DNA of 62,737 nt from positions 1-62,737 of the forward strand of contig CAMLRX010000004.1 of the NCBI GenBank assembly GCA_946482545.1, given 5' to 3'. Positions 36,589 to 44,866 of this stretch are shown in pieces. A program made the translations under genes and the position numbers. The notes under the pieces are model-generated. The model ran no database searches, was not told the DNA's origin, and was given only the letters and a program-made list of their open reading frames with translations. The stretch comes from an uncultured Flavihumibacter sp. (GTDB lineage: Bacteria; Bacteroidota; Bacteroidia; Chitinophagales; Chitinophagaceae). The stretch's first letter is position 1; the number at the start of each line of letters is the position of its first letter.

Positions 36589-36945
36589 TTAGTGCGATTG
36601 AATGATCTGCCGGATATAGATGGAGAAAAGTACAATGGGCATTCCGGCTTTTATGATGCGCCATTCGGTCCGGTTGCATTGCGCCTGCAGCATGGAGAAA
36701 GAATAGACATAGGTGTTTTCCACAGCATTTTTCAGGGCCGAATTTCCCCTGGCATGGATTCTTTCTGCCAGTCGCATACATTTGCTGACCTGGGCGAAGT
36801 TTCTTTTGCGGATCATTTCGCGGGTGTGGTGGAGCAAGAGGTGCATAGCCTGGTGCGCATTGCCCAGAATGGAAACGTGTGAAAGTTCTTTTTTCAGTTC
36901 GGGAAACTCATCGGCCAGTTCGGCCACCGCTTCATATTGGTTCAT
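36589..36945 (-). CDS. Small helical protein of unknown function at the head of the kdp operon
   Basis: The ATG at 36945 gives 118 residues; the frame continues 10 codons further only from a TTG. The sequence starts MNQYEAVAELADEFPELKKE and looks all-helical, with HQAMHLLLHHTREMI and FAQVSKCMRLAERIH helices and a mildly hydrophobic C-terminus. It is not a transporter subunit I know. I have a vague memory of short DUF proteins at this place in Chitinophagaceae kdp loci, but cannot name one safely. It is the first gene of the run leading through the tiny peptide and kdpF to kdpA. A regulatory or assembly role is possible. Confidence 0.65.
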   Translation of the reverse strand: MNQYEAVAELADEFPELKKELSHVSILGNAHQAMHLLLHHTREMIRKRNFAQVSKCMRLAERIHARGNSALKNAVENTYVYSFSMLQAQCNRTEWRIIKAGMPIVLFSIYIRQIIQSH

Positions 36946-36970
36946 ACATTTTGATTTACGCAGCGTATCA

Positions 36971-36993
36971 GCCAAACGGCATACCTGTTTGGC
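36971..36993. promoter_or_regulatory. Inverted repeat GCCAAAC-N9-GTTTGGC ahead of the kdp operon
   Basis: A perfect 7-bp inverted repeat with a 9-bp spacer lies 25 bp before the first operon gene. The region 36946-37080 must contain the kdp promoter because a terminator ends the upstream regulator gene. The repeat is a candidate binding site for the NtrC-type regulator or for another K+ or osmotic regulator. I could not find a clear GG-N10-GC sigma-54 promoter next to it. Confidence 0.45.
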
Positions 36994-37080
36994 AGGCTGA
37001 AACCTGTTGTTTCCTGTAAATCAATCCTGGTGTGGGTTTAAAGGCATTTATGTTTTAGTTTCCATTATTTTGGCAAAAGA

Positions 37081-37107
37081 AAAACCCTCTCAAAATGAGA
37101 GGGTTTT
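37081..37107 (-). terminator. Terminator after the NtrC-type regulator gene
   Basis: A perfect 12-bp stem (37081-37092 with 37096-37107) with a 3-nt loop has A-runs on the left, which read as a T-run on the minus strand. It lies 20 bp after the regulator's stop codon and separates it from the kdp operon, so kdp needs its own promoter. Confidence 0.85.
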
Positions 37108-37127
37108 ATCAAAATGATGCGGTTGGT

Positions 37128-38465
37128 TTATATTTTGTATTCTTCAATTTTACGGTAGAGTGTGGCGGTGCCGATGTTGAGCAACCTGGCGGCTTCGGTT
37201 TTGTTGTTGCCCGTATATTGTAATACACGCAGGATATGTAGTTTTTCAACGCTGGCCAGGTCGAAGGCAGACAATGTTCCTCCCACCGGGGCGCTGAACC
37301 GGATGTCTTCCGGGAGTTCTGCTTCGGTGAGGGTATCCGTTCCGGCCATGATCACCGCTCTTTCCACGACGTTCCTGAGTTCCCTGATGTTGCCTTTCCA
37401 GGTATGCTGTTGCATTTTTTCCAGGAATGCATCGCTGATGGAGGGTGTTTTGCGGTTGAGTTTTGCGGCGAAGAGGGCTACAAAATGTTTGGTGAGTGCG
37501 GGAATATCTTTTTTCCGTTCCCGGAGGGGTGGGAGATGGATAGAGAAAACGTTCAGGCGGTAGAACAAATCTTCGCGGAACTGGCCTTTCTGCACTTCTT
37601 CTTTCAGGTCCCGGTTCGTGGCCGCGATGATGCGCACGTTCACTTTGGAGGGTTTGGTGTCGCCTATTTTCAGGAATTCACCGGTTTCCAGTACACGTAA
37701 AAGTTTGCTTTGAAGATCGGTGGGCATTTCCCCGATTTCGTCAAGGAACAGCGTGCCGGTATCGGCTTCTTCAAAAAGTCCTTTTTTATCCCGTACCGCA
37801 TTGGTGAAGGCGCCTGCACGGTAGCCGAAGAGTTCGCTTTCCAGCAACTCCTTACTGAAGGCGCTGCAGTTGAGTGCCACAAAGGGTTTGGCGTTTCGCT
37901 TGCTTTGGTGGTGGATGGCTTGCGCGAATACTTCCTTTCCTGTCCCGGTTTCACCGAGCAACAACACGGTAGCATCGGAAGCGGCCACACGTTTGGCCTG
38001 GTCGATGGCCGATTGAATGGAAGGCGCATGGCCCAGGATGCTGTCGAAACTGTATTTTTTACCTACCTGCTTTTCCAGTTTTTCAATGCGTATCTTCAAA
38101 TCGGCCTTTTCCATGGCCCGGTTGAGCAGTGGAATGATCCGGTTGTTGTCGTCTCCTTTTACGAGGTAATCGAAAGCCCCGTTTTTTATGGCCTGCACAC
38201 CATCGGGGATATTTCCGTAGGCGGTGAGGAGGATTACTTCTGCTGAAGGGTGTTTTTCTTTCAGTTCCACCGTGAAATCCACCCCGCTTCCATCGGGTAA
38301 TTTCACATCACATAAAATGATGTCCGCAGCCGTTCTCTCCAGTATTTTTCCGGCCTGTTTCAAGGTGTCGGCTTCCAGTACTTCAAATCCCTCCAGCGTG
38401 ATGATGCGCTTCAGCAAACTGCGTAGTTTGGCTTCATCATCCACCAGTAATATCGTTCCGGCCAT
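37128..38465 (-). CDS. NtrC-family sigma-54-dependent response regulator
   Basis: The 445-residue protein has a receiver domain (1-120; phosphoacceptor D53 in LCDVKLPDG), an AAA+ domain (about 142-370) with Walker A GETGTGKE (171-178), Walker B LFLDEIGE (239-246), and a Fis-type helix-turn-helix at the end (NNKTEAARLLNIGTATLYRK). The sigma-54 contact loop reads GAFTNA (218-223) instead of the common GAFTGA. As no KdpE gene is present and the kdp operon with its sensor genes follows directly, I infer that this regulator is the output of the kdp signalling system. It is divergent from ftsE. A -7 box TAGCTTTG lies just upstream. Confidence 0.93.
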   Translation of the reverse strand: MAGTILLVDDEAKLRSLLKRIITLEGFEVLEADTLKQAGKILERTAADIILCDVKLPDGSGVDFTVELKEKHPSAEVILLTAYGNIPDGVQAIKNGAFDYLVKGDDNNRIIPLLNRAMEKADLKIRIEKLEKQVGKKYSFDSILGHAPSIQSAIDQAKRVAASDATVLLLGETGTGKEVFAQAIHHQSKRNAKPFVALNCSAFSKELLESELFGYRAGAFTNAVRDKKGLFEEADTGTLFLDEIGEMPTDLQSKLLRVLETGEFLKIGDTKPSKVNVRIIAATNRDLKEEVQKGQFREDLFYRLNVFSIHLPPLRERKKDIPALTKHFVALFAAKLNRKTPSISDAFLEKMQQHTWKGNIRELRNVVERAVIMAGTDTLTEAELPEDIRFSAPVGGTLSAFDLASVEKLHILRVLQYTGNNKTEAARLLNIGTATLYRKIEEYKI

Positions 38466-38482
38466 GGGTGTTGTATATTTTT

Positions 38483-38490
38483 CAAAGCTA
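38483..38490 (-). promoter_or_regulatory. Candidate -7 box for the NtrC-type regulator gene
   Basis: On the minus strand this reads TAGCTTTG, an exact TAnnTTTG match, 17 bp from the start codon, implying a leader of about 12 nt. No TTTG was found at the usual -33 distance. The 78-bp gap to ftsE would contain both divergent promoters. Confidence 0.45.
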
Positions 38491-38543
38491 GTAATTTACT
38501 GTTCAGCGGGATGGTATAAGTGTAATTTTCTTACATTCGCAAT

Positions 38544-39233
38544 ATGTCTGAAGCAATCTTATACCTGAAAAAGGCCAATATATACCAGGGGAAATCACTG
38601 ATCCTGGAAGATGTGAATATTTCGATCGGTCGTGGAGAATTCGTGTACCTAGTTGGAAAAACCGGATCCGGTAAATCCTCTTTGCTGAAAACGCTGTATG
38701 GCGACCTCACGCTTAAAGAAGGAGAGGGCCAGGTAGTGGGTTTCGATCTCCGGAAAATGGATTGGAAAAAAGTGCCCTTCCTCCGCAGAAACCTGGGCGT
38801 GGTATTCCAGGATTTCCAGTTGCTCACCGACCGTAACGTGAACGATAACCTGAAGTTTGTACTGCGCGCCACGGGTTGGACCGACGATAAACTGATGAAC
38901 GAAAAGATCGCCGACGTGCTCGATAAAGTGGGCCTCAAATCGAAAGGATTTAAAATGCCCTTCGAAATGAGTGGCGGGGAACAACAAAGGGTGGACATCG
39001 CCCGCGCTCTCCTCAACTCCCCTAAGCTTATTCTTGCCGATGAACCTACCGGAAACCTCGATCCTGAAACTTCCGACGAAATCATGCAACTGCTTTTCCA
39101 TATCGCTAAAGATTACGGAACGGCCATCATTATGGCCACGCACGATTATATGGTGATCAACAAGTATCCGGCAAGGACGTTACGCACCGAACGGGGTAAG
39201 GTGATCGACAATGCATCCATAACCATGTTATGA
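38544..39233 (+). CDS. ftsE: FtsE-type ABC transporter ATPase
   Basis: The 229-residue ATPase has Walker [10 protein letters not shown] (38-46), a Q-loop VVFQDFQLL, the signature [16 protein letters not shown] and Walker [15 protein letters not shown]. The [14 protein letters not shown] segment after the Q-loop is typical of FtsE. In other bacteria FtsE works with the membrane protein FtsX to activate peptidoglycan hydrolases during division. No ftsX is adjacent, which is usual in Bacteroidota. The stop overlaps the start of a glycosyltransferase gene by four bases (ATGA), so the two are translationally coupled. A generic LolD-type ATPase is the alternative. Confidence 0.88.
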   Translation: MSEAILYLKKANIYQGKSLILEDVNISIGRGEFVYLVGKTGSGKSSLLKTLYGDLTLKEGEGQVVGFDLRKMDWKKVPFLRRNLGVVFQDFQLLTDRNVNDNLKFVLRATGWTDDKLMNEKIADVLDKVGLKSKGFKMPFEMSGGEQQRVDIARALLNSPKLILADEPTGNLDPETSDEIMQLLFHIAKDYGTAIIMATHDYMVINKYPARTLRTERGKVIDNASITML

Positions 39234-40117
39234 TCTCGGTCTGCATCCCCGTGTTCAACAGGGATATCACCGGGCTTGTTGAAAAACTCCGTCCAGGTTT
39301 ACAGGCTTCGGACGTACCTATTGAATTGTTGGTGGCAGATGATGCAAGTCCCGATAAGGATATTGCAGCGAAAAACGAGGCGGCAGTGCATGGCGTGGGT
39401 GGTGTATTCATTCGTTACCCTGAAAACCTTGGTAGAAGCCAGATCCGGAAAGCAATCGCCCGAAAAGCAGCATACCCCTTTCTTCTTTTTATTGATGCAG
39501 ATTGCACGCCACAAAAAGAGGATTTCATTGGCGTATACCTAAAATCTCTTCCCGCTGATATTGTTTGTGGTGGCTTGCTGTATGAGGCGATGCCCGAAAA
39601 ACCTGCGTTACAACTGCACTGGAAATACGGCATACAAAGAGAGGTTCCGGCTGCAAAACATGCCTTACTGACTTCCAATTTTTGTATCCGGAAAGAACTG
39701 ATGATGCAGGTGCCAGACCTTCAACTTCCAAAAGGTTACGGGCATGAAGACAGTTGGATGGAAGCTTGGCTGCGTTCAAAAAGGGCTGTTTTTCATTTTA
39801 TAAATAATCCGGTTTACCACCTCGGACTGAAAGATGCCGATATTTTTTTACGGCACCAGGAAGATGCGGTGGAGAACCTGCTCTACCTTTATCGGCAAAA
39901 GAACGAAGCTGCCGCGTTTCTTTTCAAAAACTCTTCTCTATTGAAATCGCTTAAAAGGCTTGAAGGGCTTGGGCTTACGGGCTTCTTCGCGTTTTTACAC
40001 AACACTTCCGGTAAAGTGCTACGCGGAAAACTTACAAGGGGAAACCTTTCATTGTATTGGCTTGACTTGTATAAGCTCGGGTATGCCGCCAGTCTTCTTA
40101 AAAAGTCGGAACGGTAG
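39230..40117 (+). CDS. Family 2 glycosyltransferase coupled to ftsE
   Basis: The 295-residue protein begins [11 protein letters not shown], the GT2 nucleotide-sugar site, and has the DxD-type metal motif FIDADCTP (D93, D95) and an ED catalytic motif in YGHEDSWMEAWL. The GT-A fold covers about 1-215; the rest is helical, without clear membrane segments. It probably adds a sugar to a surface polysaccharide or glycolipid; donor and acceptor are unknown. The start overlaps ftsE by four bases, and its 3' end overlaps the convergent glycosyltransferase gene by 20 bases. Confidence 0.87.
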   Translation: MISVCIPVFNRDITGLVEKLRPGLQASDVPIELLVADDASPDKDIAAKNEAAVHGVGGVFIRYPENLGRSQIRKAIARKAAYPFLLFIDADCTPQKEDFIGVYLKSLPADIVCGGLLYEAMPEKPALQLHWKYGIQREVPAAKHALLTSNFCIRKELMMQVPDLQLPKGYGHEDSWMEAWLRSKRAVFHFINNPVYHLGLKDADIFLRHQEDAVENLLYLYRQKNEAAAFLFKNSSLLKSLKRLEGLGLTGFFAFLHNTSGKVLRGKLTRGNLSLYWLDLYKLGYAASLLKKSER

Positions 40118-41231
40118 AAAGTTGTTCTACAAACGCCTTCGCTCTTTCGCCGGAATCGTTAAGTGTAAGGAAGTATTTGTTCCGAAGCGCAATCGCTTCT
40201 TCATGAAACGGCACATCAAAAAGACCTTCCATCAGAATCCTGGCATCAGCGGCGTTTTCAATGTGGTGACAACTTTCTTTCACCAGTGGACAGGCATAAC
40301 CATCTCCATAATAAAGGCAGTGCCGTCCATACATTAAAGCATTGTAGATTTCAGATTTTAAACCTGTTTCGGAAAGAAAGGGCAGAAGCTGAATATGTGA
40401 TTTGCGGATAAGGTCGATCACTTCTTCTTCAGAAGGAGATTCCACCAGGCAAGCCAGTTCATTGCGCTCCACCAGTTTTTTCAGCGAAGCCGAAGGGGCC
40501 TTTCCTGCCAATACAAAAGGCAGGGCGCTGTTTTCAAACACTTCCTGCAACAACCAGATGGCAGAACGTTCATGTTCAGGGAGCGAAAAATCGCCGAAGT
40601 AAAAGCAGTAATTTCCTGTTCCGGGTGTGCTTCTGCTTTCCTGTGGATGCAAAAGCATTGGAAATAAAGTTGCTTCAGCTCCGAGTTCGTTCCTGAAATA
40701 GTCGTGATCCTTTGGGTGTAAAGCCAGGAAAGAGGATGCTGAGGCGAGTTGTTTTTCGTATTGTGTTATCCTGCGTGATTCGTTGAGTTGAAAAAGTTTT
40801 TTACCCAGTCCGTTACTGAACGCGCCGGATTCCTTCGCCTGGATTTTAGGAATGCCCAACAACCTGAGATAGGTATGCGGCCTGGGTTGCCATCCGGGCT
40901 GAAGCAGCACACCGGTGCTTTCCCAATTGTAAAATAATATGGGGGCTGTATCAGCACGGAGCCTTTCTTCCAGTAATGGGTGCGTTCTCGCCGCAACTTC
41001 ATAAGGGATACCAAAAGCAACAGCTTTATGCCCGGAGCAAATAGGATAATGATACACTTCGGCGCAGCAACGGCTGATCCGCTCACTCACCGGCTCCTCT
41101 CCAAAAACATGCAATACAATGTCCAACGGCTCCGTGGCCAGTGTTTCCAGTTCAAAATACAACAAACTGCCCAGCCCGTAGAAAGTATGCGTAACCGGAC
41201 AGGGGGAAACAATATGTATTCTCTTCTTCAC
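40098..41231 (-). CDS. GT-B type glycosyltransferase-like protein
   Basis: The 377-residue protein starts at a GTG (41231) followed by KKRIHIVSPCPVTHTFYGLG, an N-terminal Rossmann strand with a glycine-rich loop. A C-terminal domain has FVLAGKAPSASLKKLV and ESPSEEEVIDLIRKSHIQLLPF, which look like the donor-binding half of GT4/GT1 enzymes; the classical E-x7-E is replaced by SEIYNALMYGRH. I call it a glycosyltransferase with moderate certainty; donor and acceptor are unknown. It faces the GT2 gene tail-to-tail with a 20-bp overlap and is the only minus-strand gene between ftsE and wecB. Confidence 0.7.
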   Translation of the reverse strand: MKKRIHIVSPCPVTHTFYGLGSLLYFELETLATEPLDIVLHVFGEEPVSERISRCCAEVYHYPICSGHKAVAFGIPYEVAARTHPLLEERLRADTAPILFYNWESTGVLLQPGWQPRPHTYLRLLGIPKIQAKESGAFSNGLGKKLFQLNESRRITQYEKQLASASSFLALHPKDHDYFRNELGAEATLFPMLLHPQESRSTPGTGNYCFYFGDFSLPEHERSAIWLLQEVFENSALPFVLAGKAPSASLKKLVERNELACLVESPSEEEVIDLIRKSHIQLLPFLSETGLKSEIYNALMYGRHCLYYGDGYACPLVKESCHHIENAADARILMEGLFDVPFHEEAIALRNKYFLTLNDSGERAKAFVEQLSTVPTF

Positions 41232-41367
41232 TGATCTATAACACCCGGAAGGTGATTTCGTTTAAAGTGTTTAAAAGAACGCAAGTATAACAACATATTA
41301 CAGCTAATTACGATAATTTTTTAATTTACAGGCCTTTCGGATTATTATTGCCTATTGAATCGCCTCA

Positions 41368-42711
41368 ATGAATCCTGGTAAACCAAGTGATTATAAATAT
41401 GAAGTGCTGGTGCTGGTTCCCGCGGTAACACCACGGATAAGCTATGTGTTCGAGTTCCTATCCGGTAACAATGGGCTGCTCCTGTTTTCCCCCACAGCCG
41501 ACGCTGCTGTTTACAGCAACTTCAATGGTTTAAAGCTCAATTATACCGGCGTTAAGGAAGAGGGTATTTGCTGTATTACCCCTCATGCCGTTATGTTGAA
41601 TGAAGGAATAGTTCCAGTAGCATTTGATCTTGATTTTTTCCGGGAAAGAATGCATGCAGATCGAAGCCTATCGCCTATTTTGAATCCTGACCGAGATGTG
41701 GTCGCTTTCATATTTTACCTGGTGAGCCGTTACGAGGAATACCTGCCGCACATAAAGGATAACCATGGAAGGTTTCACCATACGGCAAGTGTGTTGTGGC
41801 AGTTGAACGCTCTTCATTTCCCGTTTGCTGACGAACTCGCCGTACAACTATATGCTACATTACTTCCTGAAGAAATTGTGTTGGAACACATCAAACGCGG
41901 GTATCGTTTCGAACATACCCTGGATATAGACCAGGCTTACCAGTCGCGGGGAAAAGGATTTTTCAGGAATGCGGGTGGCTTTCTTAAGAATGTCGTGAAA
42001 GGTGATTGGCCTGCGGTATGGGGTAGAATGCAGGCGATTTTCAGGAAAGACTTTTTTGATACGCACGCCTTCATTCATACTATACACGAGCAATACCATT
42101 TCAGGCAAAAAGTTTTTTTTCTGGTGGGTCGGCATTCCGGCTTCGATCCCGGACTGCCCGCAGGTTCCGCTCACCTCAAAAAACTGATCCAGCAGTATAT
42201 GGCCCGTTGTGAGGTGGGGCTGCATCCTTCTTATCTGTCTTCAAAACAGGAAGAATTGATCGCGCAGGAAAAAAATGTATTGGAGTCCATTACCGGAAAA
42301 CCGGTGACAGCCTCCCGGCAGCATTTTCTGCGCTTTGCACTACCGGACACTTATCGGGCGCTGGAGGCCGCGGGCATACAACAGGAATATGCTATGGGGT
42401 ACGCGGGCTTCAACGGGTTCAGAGCCGGCACCTGCAAGCCGTTCACCTGGTTCAATCTGGCTACCAATCAAAAACGAACGCTGAGGGTGTTCCCACTTTC
42501 CTGTATGGATGGTACTTTGCTGGAAAGTTGCGGCGATAATATGGATCAAATGCTGGAAGAAGCACAACAACGGATAGATGCCTGTGGCCGATATGGCGGT
42601 ATCTTCATTTCTTTGTTCCACAATCACCTGCTGAAAGATGATGCAGTTGGTAAGAGATGGAGAATATTGTATGAAGCGCTGATCCGGTATGCGATTGAAA
42701 AGGAAAACTGA
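41368..42711 (+). CDS. Polysaccharide deacetylase-family protein
   Basis: The 447-residue protein has an N-terminal domain (about 1-150) of the type found before NodB-like domains in Bacteroidota (DUF7033-like, by resemblance), with LNPDRDVVAFIFYLVSRYEEY. A deacetylase-like barrel follows, with a metal-site candidate HTLDIDQAY (about 187-195) and GLHPSYLSS further on. These enzymes remove acetyl groups from cell-surface glycans; activity here is not proven because the H-x3-H pair is not plain. No signal peptide is seen, so it would be cytoplasmic or membrane-linked. The next glycosyltransferase starts one base after its stop, so the two genes are coupled. Confidence 0.75.
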   Translation: MNPGKPSDYKYEVLVLVPAVTPRISYVFEFLSGNNGLLLFSPTADAAVYSNFNGLKLNYTGVKEEGICCITPHAVMLNEGIVPVAFDLDFFRERMHADRSLSPILNPDRDVVAFIFYLVSRYEEYLPHIKDNHGRFHHTASVLWQLNALHFPFADELAVQLYATLLPEEIVLEHIKRGYRFEHTLDIDQAYQSRGKGFFRNAGGFLKNVVKGDWPAVWGRMQAIFRKDFFDTHAFIHTIHEQYHFRQKVFFLVGRHSGFDPGLPAGSAHLKKLIQQYMARCEVGLHPSYLSSKQEELIAQEKNVLESITGKPVTASRQHFLRFALPDTYRALEAAGIQQEYAMGYAGFNGFRAGTCKPFTWFNLATNQKRTLRVFPLSCMDGTLLESCGDNMDQMLEEAQQRIDACGRYGGIFISLFHNHLLKDDAVGKRWRILYEALIRYAIEKEN

Positions 42712-42712
42712 T

Positions 42713-43828
42713 ATGGGGAAAAAAGCTTTCGTTTGCGTAATGTCTGATTTTGTTACCGATCAACGGGTGATAAAAACCACTTCGTTTTTGCTGAAGAAAG
42801 AGTATGAGGTGACGGTTTATTGCCTGAAAGGCAAAGCAATACCCGCTGAAATACCTGTAACGTTAAAACAGGTGAAGGTATGGCGTCAAAAGGGCTTATT
42901 GTTTTTCCTTTCTTTCAATTTGAATGTATTGCTGAAAATGCTGTTCAGGAAAGCTGACCTGTATTGGGCGAACGATCTGGATACGTTATTGCCCGTGTAT
43001 CTCATGGCGAAACTGCGGCGTAAAAAGATCGTGTACGACAGCCATGAATTGTATACGGAGCAACCATCGCTGCAGGGAAAGAACGCAAAGAAGAAAATAT
43101 GGGAAACCGTGGAGCGTTGGTGCATGCCGGGCGTTGATCGTTTTATCACAGTAAATGGAAGTATCGCGGATTGGTACAAGGAGAAGTATGGGAAGGGTGT
43201 GGGTGTGGTCATGAATATGCCCTTGCTTTCTGTTACAAAAAATATTGTTCCTGTTACGGATTTTTATCCGGGCCGGAAAATCCTTATCCTGCAAGGATCC
43301 GGTATACATAAGGGCAGGGGTGGCCCTGAAATTGTGGCGGCGATGGCGCACCTCGATGCAACGTACCTGCTGGTGATAATTGGTACAGGCGATGCCCTCC
43401 CATTGATGCAGTCAATGGTGAAAGAAAAAGCTTTGGAGGAGAAGGTAGTCTTTCTTCCGCGTATGCCTTACCGTGAGATGATGGCCTATACCAAAGCGTC
43501 GGCGCTGGGACTTCACCTCGATGCGCCGGATGGGAGCCTGAATAGTTTGTATTCCTCGCCTAATAAGCTTTTCGATTATATACATGCCGGAATACCTGTG
43601 CTGGCGGCTCCTGGCGCAGAGATCAGGAAGGTAGTGGATAAATGGAAAATTGGTTTTTACCTGGAACAGGTAGATCCGGTTTCCCTTGCCCATAGCATAA
43701 TGGAAGTGTTTTCAAACAGTGGCTTGGTGGCGGAACGAAAGGTGAATACACAAAAAGCTGCGCCGGAGCTTTGTTGGGAACACCAGTTGGTGGAACTGGA
43801 ACGTATTTTAGCGGGTGTTTTAAGGTAG
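42713..43828 (+). CDS. Family 4-like glycosyltransferase
   Basis: I take the ATG at 42713 (371 residues, MGKKAFVCVMSDFVTDQRV) rather than 42689, because it follows the previous stop by one base. The N-terminal half has YWANDLDTLLPVYLMAK and KIVYDSHELYTEQPS, typical of GT4 enzymes. The C-terminal half has ILQGSGIHKGRGGPEIV and an SSPNKLFDYIHAGIPVLA donor-site segment, where GT4 enzymes have an E-x7-E. It probably works on the same surface polysaccharide as its neighbours. Its 3' end overlaps wecB, which converges, by nine bases. Confidence 0.85.
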   Translation: MGKKAFVCVMSDFVTDQRVIKTTSFLLKKEYEVTVYCLKGKAIPAEIPVTLKQVKVWRQKGLLFFLSFNLNVLLKMLFRKADLYWANDLDTLLPVYLMAKLRRKKIVYDSHELYTEQPSLQGKNAKKKIWETVERWCMPGVDRFITVNGSIADWYKEKYGKGVGVVMNMPLLSVTKNIVPVTDFYPGRKILILQGSGIHKGRGGPEIVAAMAHLDATYLLVIIGTGDALPLMQSMVKEKALEEKVVFLPRMPYREMMAYTKASALGLHLDAPDGSLNSLYSSPNKLFDYIHAGIPVLAAPGAEIRKVVDKWKIGFYLEQVDPVSLAHSIMEVFSNSGLVAERKVNTQKAAPELCWEHQLVELERILAGVLR

Positions 43829-44866
43829 AAAAATATCTAACGTGCTGAATATTTTCTTTCCTGCAGAACCGTCTCCGTAAAGCGCATTATTGTAGGCGTG
43901 TTCGTCCGGTATTATATGTATGGGGGGAGCGGTGTTGAAGTCGTACCAAAGCATGTTCCAGTTGCCTTCAAGTGTTTCTTTCCATTCCGTTTCTTTCCTG
44001 ATGGTGATGCATTTTTTCTTCATCCAGTAAGCTTCTTTCTGGAGCCCGCCGGAATCGGTCAGTATAGTGTTGGCGAATTTGGCATATTGAATGCAGGCCG
44101 AATAGGAAAGGGGCGCTATGAATTGAATATTCGGATAGGCTGAAGTGTGAATATGGTGTAATTGCAGGTGTTTTTCCGTAGAAGGATGCATGGGAAATAC
44201 AACCGGTATATCCAGGTTGTTGAGTGATTGAAAAAGCCTGAGCAGGGAATCTTTATTTTGTTGCGTATAATTTCTATGCAGGGTAAGCAGGTGGTAGGGA
44301 TAAGCTACAGGTGGTTGTGTGGCCAGCGCATATTGGTGCAGGAGCAGGTCCTTCATCAGGTCGCCGGTATAAACAACATGACTGGCGACACCTTCTTTTT
44401 CAAGGTGTATGCGTGCGTCTTCAGAGGCGCAGCATAAAATATCCGAAAGTTTGTCGGTAATGCACCTGTTCCATTCTTCCGGCATTTCAAAATTACCGCT
44501 GCGTTCACCTGCTTCTATGTGGATCAGCGGGAGGCGCTTCCGGTTTGCGGCGATAGCGCCTGCCAGGGTGGAATCCGTATCGCCGAATACCACAATGGCC
44601 GAAGGTTGGTGTGCTTCAATCTCCCGCAATATGGCCGAGATCATGTACGCGAGCCTGTCATCACCGTGTTGACCGGAGGTATCGAAGGAGTGATCGTGGA
44701 GCAGTGTAAGGTCCCTGGCGATCTGGTCGTAGAGCGAGGCGTCGTAGTGCTGGCCGGTATACACCATTACCAACTCATAATGTGCGGGAACGGCCCGCGT
44801 TAATGCGGCCTGCTTTATAAGCTGGGGGCGGGTTCCGGTAATGGAAAGGATTTTTTTACGCATCAT
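43820..44866 (-). CDS. wecB: UDP-N-acetylglucosamine 2-epimerase
   Basis: The 348-residue protein starts ILSITGTRPQLIKQAAL, the GTRPE-type motif, and has VFGDTDSTLAGA, HIEAGERSGN (E-A-G-x-R) and ILTDSGGLQKEA, all active-site segments of non-hydrolysing WecB. It interconverts UDP-GlcNAc and UDP-ManNAc, supplying ManNAc or its uronic acid for surface glycans. It is slightly shorter than E. coli WecB (376). The start overlaps the stop of the Gfo/Idh/MocA gene by four bases (ATGA), showing a coupled pair. Confidence 0.9.
   Translation of the reverse strand: MMRKKILSITGTRPQLIKQAALTRAVPAHYELVMVYTGQHYDASLYDQIARDLTLLHDHSFDTSGQHGDDRLAYMISAILREIEAHQPSAIVVFGDTDSTLAGAIAANRKRLPLIHIEAGERSGNFEMPEEWNRCITDKLSDILCCASEDARIHLEKEGVASHVVYTGDLMKDLLLHQYALATQPPVAYPYHLLTLHRNYTQQNKDSLLRLFQSLNNLDIPVVFPMHPSTEKHLQLHHIHTSAYPNIQFIAPLSYSACIQYAKFANTILTDSGGLQKEAYWMKKKCITIRKETEWKETLEGNWNMLWYDFNTAPPIHIIPDEHAYNNALYGDGSAGKKIFSTLDIFLP

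Noticed and set aside
36451..36882. 143-codon plus-strand frame opposite the kdp small genes
   Set aside because: It overlaps kdpF, the 27-residue peptide and the 118-residue protein, whose tight spacing and membrane helices support the minus strand.
36946..37080. Search for a sigma-54 -24/-12 promoter in front of the kdp operon
   Set aside because: Only GG/GC pairs with spacings of 9 or 11 were found, not the required 10; no element is claimed.
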